A model generated the notes under the pieces. It was not told the DNA's origin and made no database searches. It saw only the letters and a list, made by a program, of their open reading frames with translations. A DNA stretch of 64,000 nucleotides. Source: Phascolarctos cinereus (Eukaryota; Chordata; Mammalia; Diprotodontia; Phascolarctidae). Shown piece after piece: positions 33,096-45,390 of the stretch. Numbering within the stretch: position 1 is the first letter of the stretch; each line of letters starts with the position of its first letter. The stretch covers positions 1,034,001 to 1,098,000 of the forward strand of contig NW_018344185.1 in assembly GCF_002099425.1 (NCBI RefSeq), given 5' to 3'. Made by a program: the position numbers and the translations under genes.

Positions 33096-33374
33096 TACAT
33101 AAAAATATTCAAATATGAATGAACAGTTACTGCTATAGCTAATACTACTGGGTTTATGGGTGTGAAGGAAGGATGTGAAGGCTATTTAGGGCAGGCATAA
33201 ATACCAAATTTGGACAATACATTGCTCATTAAGAAGAACATTCTAGAACCCACTTTCCAGTGGGTTCATCATGATGCTATTAACTAGCACTGACACAAAG
33301 AAGAATTTGAGAGATAGACAAAATTTATCTTTGCTCCACAGACACACTCCATATTGCTTTGGATGGCACCGCTA

Positions 33375-33525
33375 CTTTCTTTATTTCATTGTACTTTCAC
33401 ATCACAGCATTTCTCTCATTTTAATGGTGGGGAAACAGAATTACAGAGAAGTTGTCCAAGATCACACATCTAGGGAATGCAAAACACTGAGACTAGATCA
33501 TACTGCCTTGAACAGCAGCTCATAC
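33375..33525 (-). repeat. MIR SINE relic
   Basis: CATTTTAATGGTGGGGAAAC, then AGAAGTTGTCCAAGATCACA: reverse MIR CORE and neighbouring part. Confidence 0.65.
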
Positions 33526-34135
33526 TCTATACCTTTTTCCTCCTCTTCCTTTAGGACCAAAACCTGACTTCTAGAGAGAGAAGTTGCATTCCTTTTGCCA
33601 GAATCTTTGCTCTTTATACCCCCACCTGAAGCCTCTTTGAAAAATAATCATTTAATGCTTAAATTTAGCTCACATCCAGGGTTTCCCTAATTTCAGAGAG
33701 CAGAATGGTGATCAATTTATAATGCTGAATAAAATATGAGGCAACTATTTATTTCTTCCACATAAGAGAAATAATTAACACAAGAGGCTGAAAAGTGCAT
33801 TAGTAAAGGTTTTTAAAAGGAACAGTAATGATTTACAACTACTTAAAACATTAGAATATGAAATATTTTGTGGGACTGCTTCATTTGTATTTCACCTTCA
33901 CCTAGTCTCTGCATTGTCAAACCAATTACCTCCAGGGTAAAATGCTATTAACCCAAGAGAGGGGTTGGGCTCATTCTACTGATCACGTTCACCTTTTCCA
34001 GGAATTAGTGGAATAATTGTTGTGGTGCTCCCCCTGAAATGTTTTTTTTTTTGCAACACTGAGGACCCAGGTGTTCCCAACGTTTTAAGTTTTCAAGGTT
34101 GCTGCCAACCCTAGAAATGTCTATATCAGAATCTC
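33526..34135. other. Unique DNA, no feature recognised
   Basis: No repeat or coding signal that I recognise. Confidence 0.45.
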
Positions 34136-34139
34136 TGAC

Positions 34140-34168
34140 AGAGAGAGAAAGAGGGAAAGAAAGAGGTT

Positions 34169-34220
<52 letters not shown>
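34140..34220. repeat. (GA)n microsatellite
   Basis: Imperfect GA/GAAA start, then about 25 uninterrupted GA units. Confidence 0.95.
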
Positions 34221-35020
34221 CATGGCTTTATGATTTAGTCTTTCTTGAGCCAATATATATGCTTTAGCTGTCATGTGCTCAAAACCACCATAGTTCTAGG
34301 GTGGGGGAAGGGCAGCCCTTCCCCAACAGTCCCTGGGAGAGTTATTTGTTATACATTCTGGATGAGGGAGAGAAGGGAAATTGGGGGCTGGCGTTCAATG
34401 GTTCCCTGTTCTTTCATCTCAATCACTACAGGCCAGAAGAATTTTCACTCTCTTGTCTGAACCAGTCCAATGCTTAATTATTGATCTGTCCCTTAATCTT
34501 TGCCTTAATGTCAGTACAACATCAAGTAAATTATATCCTACTTTCAGCAACCACCTCTCAAAAATGATGCTTCCTTTAACACATTAGATTTGTTCTCATT
34601 TTTTTTCATTGACACCATTCTAAGTCCAGAACTTAACTATCCAATATTTTCCTTATTGTAAAATATCTCCCTTAGAGCAGCCTAGAATATTAGGCTGAAT
34701 CTAATAAAGATGTAATTAAATAAGGTTAAGTATAAGCTCTTACATTTGGCTAAAATAATTCAACATTATAAATGAAACACTGTTAGATATTAGTTTATGT
34801 GAAAATATATATTGGGGTTTTATTGGACTTTTAGCTTAATTTAAATAGCAGTGTGATGTAGCATCCTTAAAAGTTAAAACAATATTGGACTGAATTCAAA
34901 CAAACAAACATAGATTACAGCAATGAGGAGATAATTACTCCATTATTCTTCCCTGGCCATGTCAACATAACATGATAATTGTGTTTAGTGATTGCTGATA
35001 CAGTTTAACAAATACATTGT
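34221..35020. other. Unique DNA, no feature recognised
   Basis: Short frames at 34,245-34,587 show no motif. Otherwise AT-rich unique sequence. Confidence 0.45.
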
Positions 35021-35023
35021 TAA

Positions 35024-35385
35024 ATTAGAGAACATCCAGAAGAGAGCAGCCAAGACAGTAAAAAGGTTTTGAGCATATGTCGAGGAGAAAGTTGAAGAAA
35101 CTAGGGATTTTAACTTTAGGAAAAATTCAGAAGGGGACATAACAACTTCCCTTCTGAATATTTGGAGGGGTTGTATAAAAGAAAGAATAAAGGAGATGTA
35201 GCAGAAAAACCAATTTAAGTTTAATGTCAGGGGAGGCTTCCTGAAAAACTGACTACAACTATTTTGGTAGGTAGTGCGTTTACTTAGCTACAGCCCTTCA
35301 AACAGAGATTAAATGAATGCTTGGAATTGTCATAATGGGGTAGCCACTCAGGTCTTTTCTAACTAAAATTCTGTTAATTTAGTTT
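35024..35385 (+). repeat. CR1/L3-type LINE relic (ORF2 C-terminus)
   Basis: Translates as LENIQKRAAKTVKRF, then EEKLKKLGILTLG, matching the conserved CR1/L3 end 'LE.VQ.RA...VKG...YEERLKELGL.SL'. Downstream AGTTTAATGTCAGGGGAGGC and TTCCTGAAAAACTGAC fit the 'RLDIRK.FFT' segment. Ancient. Confidence 0.75.
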
Positions 35386-35494
35386 TCTCCACCTACCATT
35401 TTATCCTGAACACTGCTACAAATTCAATTTTCCTAAAATTCCATTATTATAATATTTAAGAAACTACTATCTATTATTAGTACAGGGTTAGAGA

Positions 35495-35600
35495 TGGAAC
35501 AGATTTTAGAAAAGTACAATACCCACATTTTCAGATTAGGAAATTAAGGCCCAAAGATGGTAAATTACTTATCTTAGTTTATACTATTAGTGTTACCATC
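35495..35600 (-). repeat. MIR SINE relic
   Basis: CACATTTTCAGATTAGGAAA, TTAAGGCCCAAAGATGGTAA: reverse MIR CORE. Confidence 0.6.
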
Positions 35601-35604
35601 ACTG

Positions 35605-35760
35605 TCATTGTCATCATTGTCATCATCATTAATAGCAACAATAATTTATTATAATATTTTAATAACTTATTGTAATTTGTGTGTTATAATAGCATTATAT
35701 TAATAATTTATTAATATATTGTTGTTTGTGCCTAATAATATTATATTGCTATAATACTAA
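35605..35760. repeat. ATC/ATT-rich low-complexity DNA
   Basis: TCATCATCATTAAT grading into ATTATAATATTTTAATAACT and similar. Confidence 0.75.
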
Positions 35761-36420
35761 AGTGTGCTTATGCAGCACTTTTAAACAAAGAACACTATTT
35801 TATAACCTTTTGAGACAAATGAAAAGCCTGAGAGACAGGGTTTCTGAGTAATTAAAAATCAATTCATTAATTAAGCTACAAATTAATTAATAAATTGATG
35901 GTTAGTGGTCTTTCTTGGTGACCCAAAGACAAAGACTATGGAGATCAGCATATGCTTAGATACCTTTAGAAAAGTGGGGGTCCCTGACAGGTAGAGATCA
36001 GCCCTGATGGATGAACAATCAATGAGAGGTTGGACATGTTAATAAGGAGGTGCGCTAAAAGTCTTCAGATCCTCTAGCTGAGAAGAATTTAATCATGAGA
36101 CTCTGCTGCCTCCAACATTCTGGATTAAGGGATCCATCTCCTCCCTGACCAATCCCGTAGAACAATAGGCAGTTTCAAGGGCATAAATTTAATGTTTTTC
36201 GGGCTGGAATTCACCTAGATTAGTTTCTCTTTACTTTAATCAGAAATAAATTCTCTTAGTTGGGTGTGTCACACCCAAGATAAGAGAATGAACCTGGAGG
36301 ATTAGGCCAATCTCATCATCAGCCTCATCCTTCAGAGATTGATTGATTTACAAGGACTGGTTCCTGAATGAAAAAAAATAGAAAGGGGGAAAAAAAAGCC
36401 ACAACCCTACTTTAACAGAT
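35761..36420. other. Unique DNA, no feature recognised
   Basis: No recognised repeat. The GC content rises slightly between 35,990 and 36,350. Confidence 0.4.
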
Positions 36421-36424
36421 GGTT

Positions 36425-36830
36425 ATAGTAGAGAATAATTTCTTTCACTTTATTATTTAAACCTCCTAAAATAATCTTAGGAGGTAGATACTACAGGCTT
36501 GATTTTCTCCTTTTTTATATAAAACAAAAACGAAGCTCAGAGAAAATAAAAGATTTGCCTGTGGACACACAATTAATAAATGTCAAAGGTGTGATTTGAA
36601 TCCAGGCGTCTCCAGATTTTAAATTCAGGACTCTTTCCACCAAACTATATTTCAATAATTAATCAATAAACAATTGTTTATTAGGAGCCTATTATATACA
36701 GGGGATTATGGTAGGGCATCTGGATTCAAAGACAAAAAAATAAAAAAACTTCTACCCTCTACTTACATTCTACTTACATTCTATCAGAGGAAACAATAGG
36801 CATATATGTAAGTATAAAGATAATGTATAA
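36425..36830 (-). repeat. MIR relic followed by L2-like tail, both reverse
   Basis: 36,425-36,640 is reverse MIR (ATAATCTTAGGAGGTAGATA, GAGAAAATAAAAGATTTGCC, TGTGATTTGAATCCAGGCGT). 36,650-36,830 is a reverse L2-like end (ACAATTGTTTATTAGGAGCC, TATTATATACAGGGGATTAT). Confidence 0.7.
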
Positions 36831-36834
36831 AAAA

Positions 36835-37101
36835 AGTAGTCTCCCTCTGAATAACATTCAAAGCCCTTCATAAAACTTCACCTATCAAAGTTTATGTCCC
36901 ACCATTCCCTTATTCTCTGCTACTCTCTACTATTTTGCCTCCAGCTCTTCATCTTTCCAACTGTGTCTATCTTATCTTCATTCTTTCCTACTAGCCTTTA
37001 ACATAATGCCCCATATCACAGGAGCTATCTATGTTCAAGACCTCACTCAGGTTTTTCTCCCTTCATGGAAAATTCTCCAACTACTCTGGCCTACAAGCCT
37101 G
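36835..37101 (+). repeat. L2 LINE fragment
   Basis: AACATTCAAAGCCCTTCATA, AAACTTCACCTATCAA and later GTTTTTCTCCCTTCATGG match the L2 ORF2 C-terminus. The 3' end at 37,900-38,050 may belong to the same L2, separated by a MIR and an LTR. Confidence 0.65.
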
Positions 37102-37250
37102 TCACTTTTTGTGACACTTATAAGTAAATCATTTAATATGTCTAAGCACCATCTTCTCATTTATAAAATGGATAACTGTTACCATTGTTTATCATACAGC
37201 ATCCTTATAAGGAAAGCACTTTGTAATTTTAGAGTCATTATTCAGAATGA
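37102..37250 (+). repeat. MIR SINE relic
   Basis: GTAAATCATTTAATATGTCT, TCTTCTCATTTATAAAATGG and AAAGCACTTTGTAATTTTAG: plus-strand MIR. Confidence 0.75.
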
Positions 37251-37264
37251 TGAGGTCTAGAGGT

Positions 37265-37856
37265 TTAGGGGTGCTGGAAACCCAAAATCACGACATGCGG
37301 GTCCTGTCCGAAAGAATTTGACACAAGCCTTCTTTCAGCTAAAGACAATGTTTATTAAAGATGCGCCTTATTAGCTAGGCTCTTAATGAATCTGAGCACC
37401 TGTGAGCTATTGGCCAGACTGTAAAAATCTAAGCAGTGGCTAGATTATAAGAATCTGAGCACCTTAATAGAGACAAGATAGATCTTATATATAAAAACAC
37501 TGTGGGAGGATCTAGGAGTGGCCAAATAGTCTAGGGTTACTAAAGGAGGGGGTCTAAAGAGGATCTGGATAGGAGTGGCCAGTAAACAGGGGTGAACAAA
37601 ACATCTGGGACCTGGGCCAGGTGGCCAAGGGAGAATGGAGCCTAGCTACAATTAAGGATGGGAAATGGTGGGGAGCCATAGGGAGGTAAGACAATAGAGG
37701 ACTAGGGTAGGTTAAGGGTAACAGAGAATTGGGAGATTGTGCATAGCCACAAGGAAAGGTCACTTGATGAGATTATAGCCTCAGGCAAACCCCAGAGATC
37801 TGGCCATGTGGGAAAGTACAGGGTTTTTTCTTTCTGGGATCTACATCCCATCCTCA
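37265..37856 (-). mobile_element. ERV LTR fossil, family A copy 3 (most complete, apparently solo)
   Basis: On the minus strand it runs from about TGTAGATCCCAG through CTTTCCCACATGGCC, TTACCTCCCTATGGC, TTGGCCACTCCTAGATCCTC, ATTAAGGTGCTCAGATTCTT, the AATAAA signal (plus-strand TTTATT near 37,350) and U5 to GGGTTTCCAGCACCCCTA. Copies 1 and 2 match its 3' and 5' parts. No internal ERV region adjoins it, so it looks like a solo LTR left by recombination. Exact ends are uncertain, as I found no convincing target duplication. Confidence 0.8.
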
Positions 37857-37899
37857 TAAAGAAATATTTAATTATTCTCTCATTTTTATTGTACGTAAA

Positions 37900-38050
37900 T
37901 CTCATGTTTAATTGAATTCCCTCCCCAACCATAACATGAGCCTTGAAAAAAGTAAACATTGTATCTTATACTTCTTTTGTGTCACCACTCATAATTCTGG
38001 ATGTCCAGAAGCAGCTGAATAAATACTTCATCGATTGGCTTGATTGATTG
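37900..38050 (+). repeat. L2 3' end
   Basis: CTTCTTTTGTGTCACCACTC, AGAAGCAGCTGAATAAATAC and GATTGGCTTGATTGATTG follow the L2 3' UTR order, with its terminal short repeat. Confidence 0.7.
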
Positions 38051-39070
38051 CCCATAATTTTAAGCTTACCTTTAAGAAATTTCCACTCTAAAGTTGTTCT
38101 TCCTTATTTCATTTAAGCCAGAAGAAGTTGTACTTCCTTATTTTATTTTAAGCCAGAAGTTGTGCATAAAGAATCTGGTCCCCTAAAATGTCTTTTTAAA
38201 ATAATAAAGTCAAGGTGCTTATTGTATTTGGCATGTGAGAGCACAGGGTATGTTTGCAAGGGATACTCTCTCTTTCATCTGAGTTAATTAGCAGCAACAT
38301 ATATTTATCACAGAGAAAGTGAATGCTCTTGCTGAGTTGCTAAGGGCATTAACAAATCATGAAGAATTTTGCCTCCAGTCTTTTTTCCTCTTCCTGGCCC
38401 CTCCTCCCCCATCATTATTTTCCTTACATAGCAACAGAAAGTTCAAGGAGAGTTTATTCCAAAGAAATAAACAGATAAAACTTAAATGCAAAAAGTACCA
38501 AGAAAACCACTAAAGTTCTGCATTGACTCCTTGAGGGGTAGGATGGTATTTTTACAACATTCTACAGAAGGCATTTCTTCCACTGCTCAGTTGGCCTTAA
38601 AGAACTTCTGTTATATAATAATGGAGAATGATTTTGTCAACTATATATCTTGCTGTGGTATCACAGAACAAAGATTTCAGTTTAAGGGATTCACTTAGAC
38701 AAGTAAGAGTTCTGCGTACTTGTCTTTGGGCAACATGTTTCTTATGCAGAGCTATAATTGTGCCTGGAGCAAATTCAGAGGAATTAGGAGAAGGAAGCAT
38801 AGAAGTGGCAGATGTGGAGCAAATGATAATTACATATGCAGCATTCCCCCAAGACAGTCCAGACCTTGCAGGTGAAGTGAGATAAAGAGCAAGGCAGGTG
38901 GCAGGAGTCAGATGCTACTGCATCACAAGGGGCAATCTCCCAGGGTACCACCAGAAAACATGAGTTAAGCCCAGAAGATGGCATCTGTGGAATGGAATGC
39001 CCCTCTATCTAGACAGATGTTGATACCCTGAAAAAATTCTTGTGCATGGTAGATTCTATTTTTCCTAGTT
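38051..39070. other. Unique DNA, no feature recognised
   Basis: A near duplicate of about 25 bp (TTCCTTATTTCATTTAAGCC, then TTCCTTATTTTATTTTAAGC) lies at 38,100-38,155. No gene motif. Confidence 0.45.

Positions 39071-39071
<1 letters not shown>

Positions 39072-39118
<47 letters not shown>
39072..39118. repeat. (TG)n microsatellite
   Basis: About 23 TG units. Confidence 0.95.
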
Positions 39119-39122
<4 letters not shown>

Positions 39123-40600
39123 ATCCTAAAATACTCAGCACTCATAAAGGCTGCATCTTATTATGTAGATTATGCTGCAGGATGAAGGATTTAGGTTAAA
39201 TGTAATCTATTAGAAGAATGGATTGTCAAAAGAGCCCAACATCTGCTAACATAACATGTAATTGAGTAATTGAAAATACCTAGGGAACAGGCACCATTTA
39301 TAAGTAAGTTATGATCATTTACCTTCTGTATGGTGTTTTCATCTGAAAAGAAGCATTCCCACCTATAATTGCATTTTTAACAGTTTGAGCATGGGAATTT
39401 ATATTTCAGTTCCTATATAATTTATAACTCATTGAGTGATGGCAAAATGTTGGTTACCATATAGAAGAGTGTTTGCATTTTTTGGGAAAAAGTTCTAAGT
39501 GACTTATTTGTGGTTATATCCGTTAGGGGCAAACTTTCCTATCAGGAAGGGTTGTTCCCAGGGAAATAAAAATGATCTCCTCCCAGAGCCCCTTCACAAA
39601 TATTAGGTTGGCAGTAATGCTGAAGCAGAAGTAGGCAAGAAGGAAGATCCTTCTTACCAGAGCTAGTTAACTTACTCTTATACAAACACATACAAAAATA
39701 ATTGCTCCCTAGACGCTAATCTAGAAAATCAGATATATTTGAGAAGAAGAGGGATACCACTACTCCATAGGAGAGGTAAAATCCTAACATAATCCTCACA
39801 TTCTTGTTCGTGTTGTTCAGCCTCAGGATTAGGGTAGAATATGGTTTTGTGGATCCTTGCTGATATGATCCAGGCACAACCATTTGACTATGGCTATTCC
39901 TCTTCTCTCTTTTGCACAAAATCTATCTAAAATGGATGAGAACCTTTTTGATCCTGGCATGAGGTCAGAGATTTTGGTTAGCACAATGTTAAATTTAACA
40001 CATCATAAAAAACTTCTATTTCTTGGAGTGTGTTAAGTAGGCATCATTGATAGTGGGTCCATTATCTACCATTTCAGAGAATGGTTAAGAAAACCACATT
40101 AATAGATTTTTCATGGCTATCCCAACAAGAGTATTACTTGTAATCTACAGATACTCTCCTTGCCCTCAAATCTACCATTTTAGACTACATTTTTCAGAGG
40201 GCTCATGTTCCCTGATACTAACTATTTTCTGACAAGATCCTTTATCTAGTTACCTAACACTTTATTTGACAGACATTTTTAACTTTTTAATAATTCTTTT
40301 AATAATTGTACTTCCATGTACCTTTCCTGATATGTCCATTTTTACGGCAAATGTACCTATTAATATTATATCAAAAACTACAAAGTCAGTTACATTTTTT
40401 ATAAATGTACCACTTTGGGTTCATTTCATATTGATCATCCTCTCCCAAAGGGTTGTTACTGAGAAGTAATTAGCCTGAATAAAACTTCATTGAGATAAAT
40501 ACTTTCATGTAATTAAATCCCCCAATTTTTAGAATCTAAATTTCTAGGTTATGAAGGTCATAGGGGTACGGGATACGTTAAAAACTTGAAAAGTCTTTGC
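39119..40600. other. Repeat-poor unique DNA
   Basis: Nearly 1.5 kb with no recognised repeat or gene signal. Confidence 0.45.
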
Positions 40601-40605
40601 TGGTG

Positions 40606-40646
40606 TGTATATACACACACCACACACACATACACACACACACATC
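40606..40646. repeat. (CA)n microsatellite
   Basis: ACACAC units with two breaks. Confidence 0.9.
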
Positions 40647-42415
40647 ACTAGGAATGTGATTAAGTAGGAAATTGAAAAGTACTTTGGTTTCTAAACTTAG
40701 ATTTTGTTCTGCCTTCGATTCATTTGTATAGCAGATATAAAAGATGTTGGAACTCCAAAATATAGCATCTATGGCACGGTGATACTCAAATAAGTTTGAG
40801 AGCACAGAGTCCTTAACTGGGAATTAAGTGGGGTACAAAATTAATTTCTGGCTTTAATAAATGGAGGGTGTCTCTGATAAGATGTAAGCCTCAATAACTA
40901 GGAACTGCTTGACTGTTGCAAAAAGATCTGTGACCTCTGATCTGAAAGTTCCCTTCAATTATGCAGAAAATAATTTATCCAAGCCTGACCATCATCTTTT
41001 ACTTTTGACCAAGTTCTCCCAAAAGTTTACCACAGGGAGTTTGCTGAAATTGCCTGAGACCTTCCTTCCTTCCAACAGCCTGAGGGTACCAGTAGAACAC
41101 TGTGGCTGTCCACCAGCCATACCTTGTTTTTCTGCCATGAAATCATCTTCTCTTGTGTTCTTAGCACATATTTTCTCAATGACATATTGTACCACCTTTT
41201 TTTTTTTCAGAATAATTGATTGGTTATATGTTATAGGCTTCTCCTCTCTTCTATGTGGTACTCTTTTGTTCTTCAAAGACAATGATGCTTCAGGTTTCAT
41301 TACCATAAAACAACACTTATAAGATGTTAGTATTCAAAAGATCAGCCTTTACACTTCTCTGATTAGAAAACATAGCATTAAGCTATTTCAAAAAAATAGC
41401 ATTAAGCCTGAGGGGGCTAGCTAACTAGTGATGCTCTATTTCAAAGACTTAAGTGATTTGGAATAATGACTATCTTTGTGTAGATGAAACATCCATTTCA
41501 ACCCTGGCTTAGAGAAACAGAACAACTTCCTTATGATAAGGAAAAAAATCAAGCCAGAAAGGACTTTTCCATGGGAATACTCTTCCCCTGAGTATGTTAA
41601 GGTCTTTTACTATTTTTTTTTTATCAGAGATACAACAAGGAAAACTTGAAAGCTTTAAATTAAATGAATAACAGCTGAGTCCATTAGAAGCCACCAATAA
41701 AAAAAAAAGAGATAAAACCCCCTTTAAGGAGTCTAGCAAAATCTAGAAGAAGAAATATGGGCCTGGGTGGAGCTGTTCCTGACAATACACAAGAAAGACC
41801 CAGGAGCCCTGGAATAACACAAAGCAGTAACTTCATGAGACTAACAAAGAACAATGATGAGGGGACTCTGAATCTGCAGGAACAATAGACTACTAGAAAT
41901 TATCCACCTAACAAATTCTACACACCTGGCAGAGTGTAAATGACAAGCCAGATCAGTTGGGAGTAGATCCAGCAAAGGCACACAAAATCACCACGAGACC
42001 TTGGAAACTCTGCCATATCAGAAGTATGATTTGTCCCTCCAAGTATATGCCTCAGCCACACATGTTCCCTAATTGTGTCCACTCTTCCCACACATATTGC
42101 ATATATTTGTGGGAGAGTGTACCCCATATTTACAGGGAAAAATGTTGGATTGATACTTTTCTTAAAATACTATTTTATTAATGTGGCAATTAAAAAGGTT
42201 CAAGATACATAATTTCTGGGTAATTTAATAATTTAATTAATAAGGTCAGCACATTTATTAATAAAAGGATGGTCCTTTGGCTGTCTGTCTTAGACCAAAT
42301 ATAATCATGATGATGAGGCAGATAGGAGTATTTGGTGCAGATGGAGCAAACAAGGTAAGGATGTGAGATAAGAGACATAAGGCAGGATATAACCAGCCAG
42401 AAAATGCTCAAGAAG
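40647..42415. other. Unique DNA, no feature recognised
   Basis: A 137-codon frame at 40,909-41,322 has a hydrophobic C-terminal half but no recognised domain. The overlapping minus-strand frame of 104 codons is equally plain. Neither is called. No clear repeat. Confidence 0.4.
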
Positions 42416-42419
42416 ACTA

Positions 42420-42862
42420 TGCATTGAAGCCCTCCACAGTAGGCTTATCTGTGTTCATTCACAAAGACACTCTTGACTACGTGACATTCCAGACATTTTG
42501 GAGCAGGACTCCCCTTCCCCTTTTCCTGTTCCCTTGCTTATCTGTATGGACTACATGACATTCCAGAGCAGCACTTCACCTCTTCTTCTCTTGTTCCCCC
42601 TTCTCATTTTCCTGTAGTAGCTCCCTCCCCACTCCCTATTTTGTCAAACTCTACATAGGCCACACACATAACCCAGTTCAGTGCTCTGTCTCCCAGGTGG
42701 AGCAGGCCCCACTGGTGCTCTGTCTCCCATGTGGAGCAGGGTCTGCTGGGTGCTCTGGCCTCCCATAAGGAACAGAGTCCACTGGGTGTGTCACCTCCAA
42801 TAAATGCCTTTTCATGACTTGCAGATGGTCTGAGCAGTCTTTCAAGACAAACACCATGACAC
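42420..42862 (+). mobile_element. Candidate LTR fossil, family C
   Basis: LTR-like build: a U3-type region with a roughly 73-bp duplication (GACATTCCAGA near 42,483 and 42,556), three imperfect 35-bp repeats starting at 42,681, 42,715 and 42,750 (each GTGCTCTG.CTCCCA...GGAGCAGG-like), then AATAAA at 42,799-42,804, then an R/U5-like stretch to about 42,862. The 5' edge and any internal region are not seen. A pol II promoter/enhancer of another origin is the alternative. Confidence 0.45.
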
Positions 42863-44935
42863 ATGTGCCTATTCCTCATCATTCCCAGTGAGCTAACAAT
42901 TTATATATCCTTGGAAGAGTAGCTAGTCAATAAGGGGCTGAGAGTGACATCATGTCATCCTTGGACAGAAAGACTTATCTCTATACCCAAACCATCCCTA
43001 GCCTTTGGCAATTTGTTCAAAGAACTTATGTCCCACTCAAGCCTGAGCAGAACACAAAGGCTATTTCACCAGGGTTAGGTCTTGACCAAGAAAGTCAGTC
43101 CAATCTCATTATCAGCAATGTCCTTTCTTCAAGAGACTAAGCTTTTTAAAAATCAGGACTTTAGAAGAAGGGGAGAACTCTATATTTCCCCAAATCATTG
43201 GTTATTAATAATCATTCCTCTCATTAAATGCCATTGCTTTGAAATAATACTATCATCTAGCTGACTAACAAAGATACATATATCACTGGGAGTGTTTGTG
43301 TGGATGGTGTGAATATGGGTTCTGTAATGCTTGTACTGACCAATTAAATATGCTGAAGTTTCCTTTTTCTCATGGGAGAAACAGACGATGGAATAGCACA
43401 ACAACTAGCCAACAGGAGGACTTCTGATGCCCAAAGCTACTTGACATACCAACAATCCTTTGTGGTAACCAAAAGTAAACCCAGCTGGATGTGCAGAAAA
43501 TCAGCAACTCTGAAGCCAATTAAGTTCATACCAGCTTTGAAGCAGACCCTGAGCCATTTGGTGATCTTTGGACATTGAAGAGACATCCTTATGTTCAGAG
43601 ACTCCCCTTGTTGATTATGGAGCTCTAGAACACATCCTGTTTTATGATTTTTGGAGACATCCCTTTATCCTATTGTTCAAGCCTTGAATGGTGGACTGCT
43701 TATAATCAAGGATACTTTCTGGTTTGTGTATCAAAGGGCCACAGCTCTAACACCTGGAATTCCTCACTTCCCATTTCCTGGATCTACTCCCTCCCCTTGG
43801 GAATGGGGCTCCCTGCCTCATTCCTTTCTAGGACTTGCCTAATCCCCCACTTTCCTTTGTTAAAAAAAAAAATTAAAAACTTCACTCTTTCCAACTCTTT
43901 TTAAAACAGATGTGGACCCTGGATAACTGTTCTATCTTGCAAGCTCTTTCTCAGGCAAAGAATACATTTATAATCTGTGTAAACAGGAATCAAACTGGTT
44001 CATTCCAGACCTTCTTCTTGGACCTGGTTTCTTTCATTTTAACCATTTACAGGGGTTTTTAATTTAACAATGAAGATTCATAAAGTACCTTGAAACATAG
44101 GTTATCTAATCTTATGGACTAACCTCTATAAAATACTACATGTGTACAGAAAGAATACATTTTTTTGGGCCTGGTTATGGCTCTAAAACAAACCAAAACA
44201 TAGAAATACACGTGCAATATCTGAAATATATTATATGACTTTGAGGGCATTCTTTAAACTCCTATCTGCTTCAAAAATTGGATAGTTGGAAAAATCTATA
44301 TTAGGAATTTGAAATGTATGTGATGTAATCATCATTCCAGATGAACATTCATTTTAAGGAAAGATGAAAGACTGTTTGGCATCAATGAGTCTTTATGAGG
44401 TATTATACTCACAAAATGAAGGATGAATTAGAACAGTAGTCTCCAAAATGAGGACCCTGGGTGCTTAGGAGAATGTGGAATGACCCTAAGAAATATATGA
44501 GCAACCAGTCCAAGGATGGGAAAATAGTGCAGCTTTCCCTCAAAGACAACAGTGAGTTTATCACTAACACATCCAAATGTATCTAATAATAATTAATATC
44601 CAATATTATTCCACTTTGGCTACTCCTGCTTCTGTGTAAGTTCCCAATATCTCCTAGTCTGTGATTAGTATCAGTCCCTCTTGCTATTATTACAAACTAA
44701 CCTCTATCCAGGTAAGCACATTAAGAGTTCCACAAATGCTAATGGGAAGATCCTGTCCACTTTACCTCTAGCAGACCAAAGCAATAGCTTCCAGATCACT
44801 TTGTGACTGCTACTATTTAGAGGGAAGGCTTTAGGGTTCCAAATAGTGATTAATATCTTCCCTCTTAATTTTAGGTGATAAAGAGTGAATAATAGTATAT
44901 CATTACATTATATTTTCCCCTGAATCCATCTGTAT
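42863..44935. other. Unassigned DNA
   Basis: No recognised gene. 43,640-44,045 has mixed LTR-like features (a GC-richer block, then AATACATTTATAATC, then GGTTCATTCC) but no second copy in the window, so it is not called. The rest is unique. Confidence 0.4.
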
Positions 44936-44939
44936 TCAT

Positions 44940-45390
44940 AACTTCCCTCTTTCTTTTAAGAACAACAGAATTCCTCAGTATCATCCTCAATTGCTTACTT
45001 TCACTCACCCCACATAGCCCAGAAGTTTCCAAATCTGCACAACACTTTTTATCTATAATAGTTCATATCTCTCCATTCCACACCCTTCTCTTTATTCATA
45101 CAGACACAACCCTATTTAAGGACCTTACTAACTCTCATGATATCCTACTGATTAGTCTCCCTGCTTCAAGAATCTGCCCTCACCAGTCTTTCTTCCGCAG
45201 AGCTTTAGGTCAGAGCTAAAGCACAGGCTTAATCATGTAACTCACTTACCAGTAAACTCCAGTGGCTCCTTGTTGAATATGGAATCAAAGATAAACTCCT
45301 CTTTATCATTTAAACCTCTTAACACTCTTTCTAACTTTATTATACATGACAATGCTTCCTGTTCTGTATCCAAGCAAACTCCCACAAAAA
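44940..45390 (+). repeat. L2 LINE fragment (ORF2 C-terminal part)
   Basis: CATCCTCAATTGCTTACTTT, ACCCCACATAGCCCAGAAG, then GACCTTACTAACTCTCATGA and CCAGTAAACTCCAGTGGCTC follow the same L2 ORF2 stretch as 26,500-26,840. Confidence 0.75.

Noticed and set aside
40909-41322. 137-codon frame with hydrophobic C-terminal half
   Set aside because: No signal of a known family and an equally open antisense frame; composition gives no support for coding.
42604-42882. Minus-strand 92-codon frame with Trp/Gly-rich repeats
   Set aside because: It is the antisense of the three 35-bp tandem repeats in the candidate LTR.
43640-44045. Possible LTR (GC-richer block followed by AT-rich end)
   Set aside because: No second copy in the window, no clear polyadenylation signal plus R/U5, and no TG...CA ends with duplication.
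44430-44560. Possible hAT MITE start (GAACAGTAGTCTCCAAAATG)
   Set aside because: No matching inverted end found downstream.
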